In this document: positions 25,651 to 34,343 of the stretch, piece by piece | How the letters are laid out: every line of letters starts with the position of its first letter | Position numbering within the stretch: position 1 is the stretch's first letter | Notes under the pieces: model-generated | What the model saw: only the letters and a program-made list of their open reading frames with translations | Told to the model about the DNA's origin: nothing | Database searches by the model: none | Position numbers and translations under genes: made by a program | Assembly (NCBI GenBank): GCA_902465155.1 | Contig: CABQLY010000005.1 | Span: forward strand, 72,376-136,375 | Reading direction: 5' to 3' | Origin: an uncultured Oscillospiraceae bacterium | GTDB taxonomy: Bacteria; Bacillota; Clostridia; Oscillospirales; Acutalibacteraceae | DNA length: 64,000 bases

Positions 25651-25787
25651 TAAGGCGGCGCTTCATGCGACCGAACCGGCGCCGTAGCAACACTGCCCGC
25701 GGTACGGCACATGACCCATACCCGGTTTAACCGGCGGAGAACAATTCTTCGAATACATGGTGTGCTGCACTGCGGGCAGTTTTTTTA
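25651..25787 (+). ncRNA. Structured RNA with terminal stem and U7 tail, class unknown
   Basis: After the peptide stop, a stem CGGCGC/GCGCCG (25656-25684) is followed by a longer rod: ACTGCCCGC (25692) with GCGGGCAGT (25772), an internal loop, GCACA/TGTGC, then CCAT/ATGG. The apex has two small hairpins (CCGG-TTTAA-CCGG and AGAA-CAA-TTCT). Seven T residues follow. It may be a structured 3' UTR with an elaborate terminator or an independent small RNA. It lacks the SRP RNA, RNase P and tmRNA signatures I know. Confidence 0.55.
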
Positions 25788-25800
25788 AAAATTTGCGGCC

Positions 25801-27075
25801 TTACGAGCTTTTGGCCGCTTTTTTGTGCGTAATAACGGCCTTTTTGCTGTCGGTCACCGCTTCTTTTGTAATGCGAACCTGAGTAATGGTTTTGTCATCC
25901 GGCACGGTAAACATAATATCGTTTAAAATGCCTTCAAAAATAGAGCGCAGGCCGCGCGCGCCCGTTTTGCGTTCAACCGTTAGGTCGGCAATGGCCTTTA
26001 GGGCGTCGTCATCAAAGCTTAAGGCAACGCCGTCAATTTCAAACAGCCGCTGGTACTGCTTTAAAACCGAATTTTTGGGCTCGGTCATAATACGCACCAT
26101 GGCTTCGGCATCCAGCGCCTCTAAGGGGGAAATAACCGGCAAACGGCCAATTAGTTCGGGAATTAATCCAAACTTAACAAAATCCTTGTGTGTTACAAAG
26201 GGCAGCAGCGCGTCGCGCTCCTGGTCGGCCGTTGCTTTAATGGCTGCGCCAAAGCCCAGCCCGCCGCCGCCAATGCGGCGCTCAATTTGCTTTTCAATAC
26301 CGTCAAACGCGCCGCCGCAAATAAACAAAATGTTTGTGGTGTCTATTTTAATAAACTCCTGCTGCGGGTGCTTGCGGCCGCCCTGCGGCGGAACATTGGC
26401 TACCGTGCCCTCTAAAATTTTCAGCAGCGCCTGCTGCACACCCTCGCCGCTTACATCGCGGGTAATCGAGGTATTCTCCGACTTGCGGGCAATTTTATCA
26501 ATTTCATCTATATAAATAATACCGTGCTCGGCCTTTTCAATGTCGTAATCGGCAGCTTGAATTAGGCGCAGCAAAATATTTTCAACATCCTCGCCAACAT
26601 AGCCGGCTTCGGTTAGGGTGGTAGCGTCGGTAATGGCAATTGGTACCTCTAAAAAACGGGCAAGCGTTGTTGCCAGCAGGGTTTTGCCAACGCCGGTGGG
26701 GCCAACCAGCAGCACATTGCTTTTGGCCATTTCTACTTCGCTTTCGCCCCGCTGCAGCGCCTGCATTTTTTTGTAGTGGTTGTAAACGGCAACGCTCAAG
26801 GTTCTTTTGGCGCGCTCCTGCCCAATAACATATTCATCCAGCTTTTGCTTAATTTCACTGGGGGTTGGCAGCGGCTTTTCGGGCTTAGCGGCCTGTTTTT
26901 TGCCCTTGGGCTTTAGCTCCTTTTCCTCCTGTGGACCGTAAATCAGCTCGTGGCAAACCTCAACACATTCATCGCAAATAAAAATGCCGGGGCCCGCAAT
27001 TAGCTGCATTACCTGGTCTTGCGTTTTGCCGCAAAAGGAACAGCAAACCTCTTTTTCTTTATTATCGTTTGGCAA
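25801..27075 (-). CDS. clpX: ATP-dependent Clp protease ATP-binding subunit ClpX
   Basis: 424 residues. An AAA+ unfoldase that recognises substrates and threads them into ClpP. N-terminal zinc-binding domain with CSFCGK and CDECVEVC (about 11-42); Walker A GPTGVGKT (about 128); pore loop GYVGED (about 158); Walker [10 protein letters not shown] (about 190); and the ClpP-binding loop region ([10 protein letters not shown]). Length is typical. It is the last gene of tig-clpP-clpX, 20 nt after clpP. Confidence 0.98.
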   Translation of the reverse strand: MPNDNKEKEVCCSFCGKTQDQVMQLIAGPGIFICDECVEVCHELIYGPQEEKELKPKGKKQAAKPEKPLPTPSEIKQKLDEYVIGQERAKRTLSVAVYNHYKKMQALQRGESEVEMAKSNVLLVGPTGVGKTLLATTLARFLEVPIAITDATTLTEAGYVGEDVENILLRLIQAADYDIEKAEHGIIYIDEIDKIARKSENTSITRDVSGEGVQQALLKILEGTVANVPPQGGRKHPQQEFIKIDTTNILFICGGAFDGIEKQIERRIGGGGLGFGAAIKATADQERDALLPFVTHKDFVKFGLIPELIGRLPVISPLEALDAEAMVRIMTEPKNSVLKQYQRLFEIDGVALSFDDDALKAIADLTVERKTGARGLRSIFEGILNDIMFTVPDDKTITQVRITKEAVTDSKKAVITHKKAAKSS

Positions 27076-27095
27076 TGTTATTCTCCTAAAATTTG

Positions 27096-27686
27096 TTAGC
27101 GCTGCTTAATTACCTTATCAATTAACCCGTACTGTGCGGCAGCCTCGGCCGACATAAAGTTATCGCGCTCGGTGTCGCGCTGAATTTCCTCCAGCGGGCG
27201 GCCGGTGGCGTCGGCTAAAATTTGGTTAATGGTAGCGCGGGTTTTTTCAATGTGGTGGGCGTGAATTAAAATATCGGTTGCCTGACCCTCGGCAGAACCT
27301 AAGGGCTGGTGAATCATAATTTCGCTGTGCGGCAGGGCAAAACGCTTGCCCTTTGCGCCGGCGGCCAGCAAAAAGGCGCCCATGCTGGCGGCCATGCCCA
27401 TGCAAATAGTGCTAACATCACACTTAATGTAATTCATGGTGTCAAAAATAGCCATGCCGGCCGAAACCGAGCCGCCGGGGCTGTTAATGTAAAAGTTAAT
27501 ATCCTTGTTCGGGTCCTGCCCCTCTAAATACAACATTTGGGCAATAATTAAGCTGGCCGAGGCGTTATCTACCTGGTCGTAAAGCATAATAATACGGTCG
27601 TTAAGCAGGCGGGAGAAAATATCGTAAGAACGCTCGCCGCGGCTGGTTTGCTCTACAACATAAGGCACTAAATTCATTTGGTCCAT
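27096..27686 (-). CDS. clpP: ATP-dependent Clp protease proteolytic subunit ClpP
   Basis: 196 residues forming the tetradecameric serine protease. Catalytic triad present: Ser in [11 protein letters not shown] (about 98), His in [10 protein letters not shown] (about 122) and Asp in [11 protein letters not shown] (about 172). Start [20 protein letters not shown] matches the family; GGAGG lies 9 nt upstream. The reading frame stays open farther upstream only because it runs through the 23-bp repeat, so longer starts are wrong. Partner clpX follows. Confidence 0.98.
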   Translation of the reverse strand: MDQMNLVPYVVEQTSRGERSYDIFSRLLNDRIIMLYDQVDNASASLIIAQMLYLEGQDPNKDINFYINSPGGSVSAGMAIFDTMNYIKCDVSTICMGMAASMGAFLLAAGAKGKRFALPHSEIMIHQPLGSAEGQATDILIHAHHIEKTRATINQILADATGRPLEEIQRDTERDNFMSAEAAAQYGLIDKVIKQR

Positions 27687-27712
27687 TTTTAAAACCTCCA
27701 AAATCCAAAAAT

Positions 27713-27881
27713 GTGCTGCCAAAAGGGCAGACGGGTTGCTGCCAAAAAGGCAGCTGGGTTGCTGCCAAAAAGGCAGCTGGGTTGCTGCCAAAAGGGCAGA
27801 CGGGTTGCTGCCAAAAAGGCAGCTGGGTTGCTACCAAAAAGGCAGCCGGGTTGCTACCAAAAAGGCAGCCGGGTGGCTGCC
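27713..27881. repeat. 23-bp minisatellite of mini-hairpins in the clpP leader
   Basis: Seven full 23-bp units (27713-27873) plus 8 nt, near TTGCTGCCAAAAAGGCAG plus CTGGG. Each full unit can form CTGCC/GGCAG with a 5-nt loop (units 6-7 have CTACC). Variant order is A-B-B-A-B-C-C, showing recent unit duplication. It starts 27 bp upstream of the clpP ATG, inside the expected tig-clpP transcript. It is unrelated in sequence to the 23-bp array at 2955. Confidence 0.93.
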
Positions 27882-28136
27882 TAACCATAGCGCACGCAGC
27901 CGAACCCGCCTAAAAGGGCAAAATAACGGCTCTTTTGTTTGTTGTTTTGGTAAGGCGCTAAGCCCTACGGTATTTTTTTGCACAAAAAATGCGCGCCATT
28001 TTGTGCTTTTAAAACGGGTATTTGTATGCGTGTGCTGCGGTAAAGCTCCGGTAGCCGTAAAACCGCAGCCGTGGGGCTACGGTTTTAGTTACCATTATTA
28101 CCGGGATTGTTACAGTATAATCAAGCAAATAAAAAA
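27882..28136. other. Remaining tig-clpP spacer
   Basis: No gene seen. A potential stem AAAACC/GGTTTT with an alternative GTAGCC/GGCTAC pairing lies around 28050-28090 and may form a terminator or processing site after tig; no clear T run. Confidence 0.4.
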
Positions 28137-29690
28137 TTATTCGGCTTTGTCGGCAGCTTTTTTAGCGGTCGGCTTTTTGGCAGCCGGTTTTGCTGCGGTA
28201 GTTTTTTTAGCAGCCGGTTTTTTTGCTGCGGTTTTGCTTTCGGCAGCCTTGGCGGTTGTAGCCTTAGCAGCGGTTTTGGCAGCAGTTTTAGCAGCGGTTT
28301 TTGCGGCCGGCTTTTTGGCGGCTGTTTTGGTTGCGGCGGCCTTTTTAGCAGCCGGCTTTTTGGCGGCAGCCTCGGCTTTTTCAGCCTTGGGGGAGCGCTC
28401 CTTTACATCGGTCAGCTTTGCGGCGTCGCGTACCAGCTCAATTGCTTTGCGAACAACAATATCCTCGGTTAATTCGGCAGCGGGAACAGCCTTTTTAACC
28501 TCCTCGGCCTTCATGCCGTAGGATTGGGCAATGCTCTCGTATTCTTTGTTTAAATCTTCCTCGGTTGCGGTTAGCTTTTCCAGCTCGGCAATTTTCTCCA
28601 GCGCTAAGCGAACCTTAACCTGGCGCTCGGCCTGCGGGCGGAACTCTTTTTTCAAATCGTCTACCGTGGCGCCGGTGTATTTTAAGTACATATCCAGCTG
28701 CATACCCTGCATTTGCAGGCGGTATTCAAAGTCTTTTAGGCTTTGCTCCTCGCGGTTTTTAAACATGGCCTCGGGAATATCGCCCTTTAAGCCCTCAATC
28801 AGCTGGTCTAACAGTTGATTTTCAACATCGTCGTTCGCGGCCTTTTCTTTGCGCTCTAAGGCCTTCTTTTTTAAATCCTCTTTTAAAGCGTCTAAGGTGT
28901 CAAATTCGCTAACGTCTTTGGCAAATTCGTCATCCTGCTCCGGCAGCTCTTTTACTTTAATTTCGTGCAGCTTTACCTTAAAGGTGGCCGGTTTGCCGGC
29001 CAAGGATTTTTCGCCGTACTCCTCCGGGAAGGTAACATTAACTTCAAATTCCTCCTCGGCGTTGTGGCCAATAATTTGGTCCTCAAATCCGGGAATAAAT
29101 TGGCCGGAGCCCAGCTCTAAGGTGTAGCTCTCGCCCTTGCCGCCCTCAAAAGCTTTGCCGTCGGTAAAGCCTTCAAAGTCAATTACAACGCTGTCGCCCT
29201 TGGCGGCGGCGCGGTCTTTTACCTCTACCATGCGGGAGTTACGGTCGGCCATGCGGTTTAATTCGTCCTGCACCTCTTGCTCGGTAACCTCGCTAATAAG
29301 CTTTTCGGCCTTTAAGCCCTTGTAGGTGCCAACCTCCATTTCGGGGTAGGTGGTAAAGGTAACTTTAAAATCTACACCGTCCTGCTTGCTGATTGAAACC
29401 AAGTCGAACTTCATTTCGTCGTTTACAATTTTTAGGTTGGCTTCTTTTGCGGCGTCGTCAATGGCGTCGGAATATAACAGGTTTAAGGCGTCCTCAAAAA
29501 ATACGCCCTCACCGTAATATTTTTCAATAATGCCAAGCGGGGCCTTACCCTTACGAAAACCGGGAACGCTGATTTTTTTGCGATCGCGCTTGTAAACCTG
29601 CTCAATAGCGGCGCGGAACTGTTCCCCGTTAATAAGGATCTCGACCTCGTAGCGGTTGGTATCAACCTTGTTTGATGCTTTTAAACTCAT
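28137..29690 (-). CDS. tig: Trigger factor with an 83-residue Lys/Ala/Pro tail
   Basis: 517 residues. Ribosome-bound chaperone and peptidyl-prolyl isomerase: N-terminal ribosome-binding domain with the signature PGFRKGKAP (about 44-52), FKBP-type PPIase (about 160-245, GDSVVIDFEGF) and a C-terminal chaperone domain ending near 434. Beyond it a low-complexity tail, about 435-517, consists of AAKKPAAKK/AKTAAK-type repeats, much like histone H1 or bacterial H1-like tails; usual trigger factors stop near 430. The tail is in frame with the rest, so not a frameshift. ATG 29690 has GGAGGT 8 nt upstream. Confidence 0.96.
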   Translation of the reverse strand: MSLKASNKVDTNRYEVEILINGEQFRAAIEQVYKRDRKKISVPGFRKGKAPLGIIEKYYGEGVFFEDALNLLYSDAIDDAAKEANLKIVNDEMKFDLVSISKQDGVDFKVTFTTYPEMEVGTYKGLKAEKLISEVTEQEVQDELNRMADRNSRMVEVKDRAAAKGDSVVIDFEGFTDGKAFEGGKGESYTLELGSGQFIPGFEDQIIGHNAEEEFEVNVTFPEEYGEKSLAGKPATFKVKLHEIKVKELPEQDDEFAKDVSEFDTLDALKEDLKKKALERKEKAANDDVENQLLDQLIEGLKGDIPEAMFKNREEQSLKDFEYRLQMQGMQLDMYLKYTGATVDDLKKEFRPQAERQVKVRLALEKIAELEKLTATEEDLNKEYESIAQSYGMKAEEVKKAVPAAELTEDIVVRKAIELVRDAAKLTDVKERSPKAEKAEAAAKKPAAKKAAATKTAAKKPAAKTAAKTAAKTAAKATTAKAAESKTAAKKPAAKKTTAAKPAAKKPTAKKAADKAE

Positions 29691-29722
29691 TATGTTAAAC
29701 CTCCACATAAATGTTCTATGCT

Positions 29723-29751
29723 ACTATACCATATTTAAGCGGAATTTTCCA
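29723..29751 (-). promoter_or_regulatory. Promoter of tig-clpP-clpX
   Basis: Minus-strand TGG-TATAGT (extended -10) with a weak TGGAAA -35 at 17-nt spacing, about 35 nt before the tig ATG. No CtsR-like operator was recognised. Confidence 0.55.
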
Positions 29752-29846
29752 CTGTTTTTTTGGTTTTTTTGTAATTTTGTGGTTTTTAACGATTAATTTG
29801 ATTTTTTTAACCAAATAATGCACAAAATTTACCCACGATATAGATT

Positions 29847-30527
29847 TTAAGGGGTAATTTGCAGCGGGCAAAAATTCAGCGTGTCGGCCGAAACCAAACG
29901 CAGCGCAATGTTTTGAATTTTAGGTACGGTTGCGGCGTGCCCGGCGCCGTGAATGTGCCCGTAGTAAAGCGTTTGTACGCCGTACTGCTGCAAAATTTGT
30001 AAAATTTCGGTGCAAACAAACTCGCCGTAGGCGGGCGGGTAGTGCATAAAAACAAGCTTTTGCCCGCCCAGCCGCTCGGCAGCCGAAAGCGAGAGCTGCA
30101 GCCGCCCCGCCTCTCGCAGGCGCAGCTTGCTGTCGCAGCTTTGGTCGTACATCCAGCCGCGGGTGCCGCAAACGGTGTAATCCCCAACCCGAAGGGCGTT
30201 GTTGTAAAGCAGGGTAACGGTTTTAATGCCATTTTGTTTAAAAAAGGCGGTTACCTTGCTTACCGTGCTCCACCAAAGGTCGTGATTGCCTTTCAGCAAA
30301 ATTTTTTGCCCCGGCAGACTTTCTAAAAATTTAAAATCGGCCAGCGTTTGCTCTAATTTTAATCCCCAGGAAAAATCGCCCGGCAGCACAACGGTGTCCT
30401 CCGGCTTTACCAGCCGGCACCAATGCTGCTGCAGGCGCTCGGTATATTGCTCCCACCCGCGAAAAACCGACATAGGCTTGTTTACGGAAAAGGAGAGGTG
30501 CAGATCTGAAATTGTAAAAATAGAAAT
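29847..30527 (-). CDS. Calcineurin-like metallophosphoesterase, probable ATT start
   Basis: 226 residues. Binuclear metal motifs are intact: SDLHLS (D-x-H, N-terminus), PGDFSWG (GD), LKGNHDLWW (GNHD), FMHYPPA and GHIHGAGH. Family members are predicted cytosolic phosphoesterases; substrate unknown. Start choice: AAAGGAG sits 9 nt before an ATT that begins SIFTISDLHLS, exactly where homologues begin with Met. The only other in-frame start, TTG at 30560, has no SD and lies before it. ATT initiation is therefore proposed. Monocistronic. Confidence 0.82.
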   Translation of the reverse strand: MSIFTISDLHLSFSVNKPMSVFRGWEQYTERLQQHWCRLVKPEDTVVLPGDFSWGLKLEQTLADFKFLESLPGQKILLKGNHDLWWSTVSKVTAFFKQNGIKTVTLLYNNALRVGDYTVCGTRGWMYDQSCDSKLRLREAGRLQLSLSAAERLGGQKLVFMHYPPAYGEFVCTEILQILQQYGVQTLYYGHIHGAGHAATVPKIQNIALRLVSADTLNFCPLQITP

Positions 30528-30910
30528 GTTTACCAGCTCCTTTAAAAGTGATTGCCGCAACGCTAAAAAGCGTCGATTTTAAGGCTATTGGCTAATTTTT
30601 TAAAGCCATTGGAACAAAACGGTTTGGTGAAAGCTTTAAAAATTGTTTGCGTTTTAAAACGGCCGCGGGCAACAGCGGCGCGCTTGCACCGTTTAAAATT
30701 GCGTGCGGCGAATTTTAAATAAAAGCGAACAAAAGCGGCCGCCGAAAAATAAACGAAAAATTACGAGAAATAAAAGTTACCGCCAAGAAATAAACCCGGT
30801 GTTTTGGGTTATACTACTGTTACGGCAAAACCGGCAAAGCTTGCTGGCTCGCCGTATACCGCGCGGCGGGCAAAAGCCCACTGCCGGCAACAATTAAAGG
30901 GGTGAATACA
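30528..30910. other. Intergenic region before the DUF1540 gene
   Basis: No gene seen. A TATACT box at 30810-30815 could serve the DUF1540 gene but lacks a good -35. The rest is A-rich with no hairpin of note. Confidence 0.4.
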
Positions 30911-31081
30911 ATGGATAAAAACGAAATTTCGGGCATTCGCTGCCATGTAGAAAACTGTGTGTACCACACCGGTGACTGCTGCTGCGAGGCCGGTTGCATT
31001 GAGGTTGGCACCAGCGGCGGCTGCACCTGCAGCCGCGAGAGCGAAACCTCTTGCAAAACCTTTCAGGCAAAAGAAATCTAA
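30911..31081 (+). CDS. DUF1540 Cys-rich small protein
   Basis: 56 residues with the DUF1540 pattern: IRCHVENCVYHTGDCCCEAGCIEVG, shortened around CHVENCVYH, then CTCSRESETSCKTF. Such proteins are common in spore-forming Firmicutes and likely bind metal through Cys and His; function is unknown. SD AAAGGGG precedes the ATG. Single gene with its own terminator. Confidence 0.85.
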   Translation: MDKNEISGIRCHVENCVYHTGDCCCEAGCIEVGTSGGCTCSRESETSCKTFQAKEI

Positions 31082-31092
31082 AGCCTCTTGAC

Positions 31093-31126
31093 GCAAAACG
31101 GCTGCCCGGCAGGACAGCCGTTTTGC
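31093..31126 (+). terminator. Terminator after the DUF1540 gene
   Basis: Perfect 12-bp stem GCAAAACGGCTG/CAGCCGTTTTGC with the T tract inside the stem; no long T run afterward. A second perfect dyad, GGTTAAACGC/GCGTTTAACC (31191-31232), lies farther on. Confidence 0.65.
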
Positions 31127-31355
31127 ATTATGATGAACCAAATTAAAAAGCAAAAGCCTACTTATTTTAAACGCCAAAGTAAGTGCCAAAGGTTAAACGC
31201 TAAAACCGCCGTTTTGACGTTGGCGTTTAACCGTGAAAGAGCTTTTACAAAAGCGCGCCGCCTTACTTAAAACCAAAAGCTTAATTTTAAGCCAAAGCTT
31301 TGCTGATTTTAACGAAAGGCTTTTATAAAGCTTTTATGAAAGGCAAAGCCTTTGG

Positions 31356-31380
31356 TTAAAATAAAGCATTTGTGCTTTTC
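31356..31380 (-). terminator. Terminator of thrC
   Basis: On the minus strand AAAGCA-CAAA-TGCTTT followed by ATTTT, 12 nt after the thrC stop. Confidence 0.7.
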
Positions 31381-31389
31381 TTTGCGCTT

Positions 31390-32877
31390 TTAGCCATTTA
31401 ACAGCTGCTTTAAAACGGCGGCCTGCATTTCCTCCGGCTGGCAGCAGTTTTTAAACCGCACTGTTTTACCGCTCAGGGCGGCAATGGGTTCCGGCACCGC
31501 TGTTTGGGTTAAGGTGTGCAGGCGGTCAACCGTTTTAAACTCGCTTTCGGCAGACGGCTGACCCAAAGCGTTCAGCACACTGGCGGCAAATTTGTAGGGG
31601 CTGGCGGTAGAGGCGATAACCACCGGGGTGGCGTCGCCGCTTTCTTTTAAATATTGCTCGTAAACCGAAACGGCAACGGCGGTGTGGGTGTCGCACAAAT
31701 AGTTTTGCTCTTGCCAAACGCGTCGAATGGTGGCGGCGGTTTTTTCGTCATCGCAGTAGCCGGCGTAGAATAAGTCGTTCAGCTTTTGCAAAACGGTGCT
31801 GTCTACCCGGTAGCTGCCTTGCTCGCGCAGCGCCTTTTGCCAGGCAACGGTTTTTTGGTCGTCCCGGTTTGAAAGCTCAAACAGCATACGCTCTAAGTTG
31901 CTGGAAATTAAAATATCCATAGAAGGGGAGGTAGTGGTGTAAAAATCGCGGTTGCGGTTGTATTCGCCGGTTTTAAAAAAGTCGGTTAAAACCTTGTTGC
32001 GGTTAGAGGCGCAAATAAGCTTTTGCACCGGCACACCCATTTGCTTTGCGTAATAGGCGGCTAAAATGTTGCCAAAGTTGCCGGTTGGCACGGTTACATG
32101 AAAACCGCCCGAAAGGTTGGCCCCCTGGTTTAATAGGTCGCAATAGGCCGAAACATAGTAAACAATTTGCGGCACCAAACGCCCCCAGTTAATAGAGTTT
32201 GCGCTGGAAAGCTGAATGTTTTTTTCGGCCAGCTGCTGCTTTAGCGCCTGGTTGGCAAAAATGTTTTTTACGCCGGTTTGGGCGTCATCAAAATTGCCCT
32301 CAATGGCCCAAACGCAAACATTTTCCCCCTCTTGGGTATCCATTTGCAGCTTTTGCATGGCGCTAACACCGTGGCTGGGGTAAAACACAATAATTTCGGT
32401 GCCGGGAACATTTTTAAATCCTTCTAAGGCTGCTTTGCCGGTATCGCCCGAGGTGGCAACCAAAATGGCTGTTTTTTTGCCGCCCGAAACCTTTTTGGCC
32501 GAGGTGGTTAGCAAAAAGGGCAAAATTTGCAAAGCTAAATCTTTAAACGCACAGGTGGGGCCGTGCCACAACTCTAAAATATGTTCGCCGTTTGGCAGCG
32601 TGTGCAGCGGCGCCGGGTTATTTTGCTCAAAGGTGTTGTGGTAAGCACCGTTTGTGCAATATTCAATTTCCTCTTTGGTAAAATCGGTTAAATAGTAAGA
32701 AAGAATGTAAGCGGCCCGCTGCTGGTAGTTCATGCCGCAAAGGGCTTTAAAATCCGCCCCGGTAAGGGTTGGAATTTCCTCCGGTAAAAACAGCCCGCCG
32801 TCGGACGAAATGCCTTGGGCAATGGCCTGCGCGGCCGAAACCTTTAAGCTGCGGTTGCGTGTGCTAATGTAGTTCAT
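31390..32877 (-). CDS. thrC: Threonine synthase
   Basis: 495 residues, PLP enzyme converting O-phospho-L-homoserine to threonine in the cytosol. The N-terminal family start MNYISTRNRSLKVS, the PLP Lys in GPTCAFKDLALQ (about 115), the phosphate loop SGDTGKAAL (about 146) and FYPSHGVSAMQKLQM are all present. Length fits the longer (E. coli/yeast-like) subgroup. SD AAGGAG precedes the ATG. No hom or thrB neighbour. Confidence 0.96.
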   Translation of the reverse strand: MNYISTRNRSLKVSAAQAIAQGISSDGGLFLPEEIPTLTGADFKALCGMNYQQRAAYILSYYLTDFTKEEIEYCTNGAYHNTFEQNNPAPLHTLPNGEHILELWHGPTCAFKDLALQILPFLLTTSAKKVSGGKKTAILVATSGDTGKAALEGFKNVPGTEIIVFYPSHGVSAMQKLQMDTQEGENVCVWAIEGNFDDAQTGVKNIFANQALKQQLAEKNIQLSSANSINWGRLVPQIVYYVSAYCDLLNQGANLSGGFHVTVPTGNFGNILAAYYAKQMGVPVQKLICASNRNKVLTDFFKTGEYNRNRDFYTTTSPSMDILISSNLERMLFELSNRDDQKTVAWQKALREQGSYRVDSTVLQKLNDLFYAGYCDDEKTAATIRRVWQEQNYLCDTHTAVAVSVYEQYLKESGDATPVVIASTASPYKFAASVLNALGQPSAESEFKTVDRLHTLTQTAVPEPIAALSGKTVRFKNCCQPEEMQAAVLKQLLNG

Positions 32878-33041
32878 TTTAATTGCTCCTTACCTTAGCT
32901 GCCGTGCCGGGCCTGCGGCCGAACTCCGTAAAGGGTTTGGCAACAGCGGCCCCAAGCGCAAACAGCGCCGATTAATTTTAAAAGCTGTGCTGCCTTTGGC
33001 GCTTTTGGCAGCGCTCAGCAGCGGCGGGCGATTGAATGCCC

Positions 33042-33899
33042 TTAAATATCCCTTTTATTTTTGCACATTTTGCCCCAAAATGCAAGGGCATTTTGGTAAA
33101 AAAACGCGTTTAGCAACTTCTTTTTAAAGCCTAAGGCTGCCAAATGGCGGTACAGGGCCGGAATATTGCTGTTTTGCTGCAAGTCGGGGTGCATTTCGGC
33201 GCCGTCAAAATCGGTGCCAATGGCAACGCTGTTGCCAAGCCCCAAGCGCAGCAGGTGGTTTAAATGCAGCGGCAGCATTTTAAACGGGTCGCCGCCTAAA
33301 AAGAGCGGGTACAGGCAAAGGCCGATCACACCGCCGCGCGCGGCAACTAAAAGCAAAACATCATCCGGCAAATTGCGGGGGTTGGGGCAAACGGCGTAGC
33401 AGCAGGCGTGGGTAACAAGGGGGTGGTGTAACAGCCTTACCGCTGCCCGCGCGCTTTGGTGATTTAAATGTGAAAGATCAACCGCCATTCCCAGCTGCTC
33501 GGCCTTTTGCAGCATGCTTTGCCCGGCAGGGGTAAGGCTGCCGGATGAAAGCGCCCCGCCGGCCAACCGGTTCTCCCCGTTCCAGGTAAGGCTAAGCACC
33601 CGCACGCCCCAACGGTAAAGGGTTAAAAGCTGGGCGGGGTCTTTGGCTAAAAAGCCGGCGTTTTCTACCATGTAAATGGTTTTTCGGCGCGGGCTTTGCA
33701 CCGCTTGCTCGGCCAAGCGCTGCGCGCGCAGCAGCTGGTGGCAGCGCTGTAAAGGGTGGGGTTCATCCCCTTTTAACCACGCGGCGCGCACAGCGGCGTA
33801 ACGCCCAAAGGCGCTGCCGCTAAAGCCGGCGGTTTGCAGGGGGGCGCTGCCCTGCAGCAGCTTTAAGGGGGTGTCGGTATGTAGGTCAAAAAAATTCAT
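33042..33899 (-). CDS. Membrane dipeptidase-like protein, peptidase M19
   Basis: 285 residues. The zinc dipeptidase fold shows DLHTDTP near the N-terminus (H-x-D), bridging Glu in YMVENAGF (about 85), DLSHLN (about 155), THACCYAVCPNPRNLPDD (about 175) and GTDFDGAE (about 235). It lacks a signal peptide, so it is probably cytosolic; substrate dipeptide unknown. ATG 33899 has GGAG upstream and matches family starts; it overlaps the yraN end by 14 nt, so it is the last gene of the rplS cluster. Confidence 0.9.
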   Translation of the reverse strand: MNFFDLHTDTPLKLLQGSAPLQTAGFSGSAFGRYAAVRAAWLKGDEPHPLQRCHQLLRAQRLAEQAVQSPRRKTIYMVENAGFLAKDPAQLLTLYRWGVRVLSLTWNGENRLAGGALSSGSLTPAGQSMLQKAEQLGMAVDLSHLNHQSARAAVRLLHHPLVTHACCYAVCPNPRNLPDDVLLLVAARGGVIGLCLYPLFLGGDPFKMLPLHLNHLLRLGLGNSVAIGTDFDGAEMHPDLQQNSNIPALYRHLAALGFKKKLLNAFFYQNALAFWGKMCKNKRDI

Positions 33900-34281
33900 T
33901 CCCGTTTTCCGCTCCAAACGCATTTTCAAAATAACGCAGGGTGGCGTGGGCAAAATCGTCCGGCGCGGGCAAAATAACCTCGGCAACATCAAACCGCGGA
34001 ATTAGCCTGCTGTGGCTGCGGAACAAATAATGCTTTGCCGTATATAGTATATGCCGCTTTTTTTGTTGGGTTACCGCCTCCCGCGGGAAGGCGGTTTCGC
34101 AGCTGCTGGTTTTCACCTCTACAAAAACAACAAACTTTTGGTTTTCGGCAATAATATCAATTTCCCCGTGGGGAGATTTGTAGTTCATTGCCGCAATAAA
34201 ATATCCTTTTTGCTTTAGCTGCTCGGCTACAAAGCGCTCGCCGCTGCGGCCAAAAGCTACCATGTACTTATTTTTTTGCAC
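33886..34281 (-). CDS. yraN: YraN family (UPF0102) nuclease-fold protein
   Basis: 131 residues. The restriction-endonuclease-like core is clear: GERFVAEQLKQKGY, then NYKSPHGEIDIIAE and VVFVEVKT, the E...D-x(n)-E-x-K arrangement. Function in DNA maintenance is suspected, not established. GTG start with GAGGG 6 nt upstream. The spot next to rnhB is conserved in Firmicutes. Confidence 0.93.
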   Translation of the reverse strand: MQKNKYMVAFGRSGERFVAEQLKQKGYFIAAMNYKSPHGEIDIIAENQKFVVFVEVKTSSCETAFPREAVTQQKKRHILYTAKHYLFRSHSRLIPRFDVAEVILPAPDDFAHATLRYFENAFGAENGNEFF

Positions 34282-34343
34282 AGCTTACCCTCTTATTTTT
34301 TAAATTTTTAAATTTTGGCGCACCTATTACCGCGTTCGCATTT

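Noticed and set aside
25651..25787. SRP RNA, RNase P RNA or tmRNA
   Set aside because: It lacks the GGAAGGAAGCAGC apex of SRP RNA, the RNase P core sequences and any tRNA-like domain or tag frame.
27687..27791. Longer clpP start reading through the 23-bp repeat
   Set aside because: The frame is open only by chance in the repeat; the conserved ClpP N-terminus and GGAGG SD fix the start at 27686.
27736..28521. 261-aa plus-strand frame across the tig-clpP gap
   Set aside because: It is the repeat array joined to the antisense of the trigger factor tail; composition is an artefact and no SD is present.
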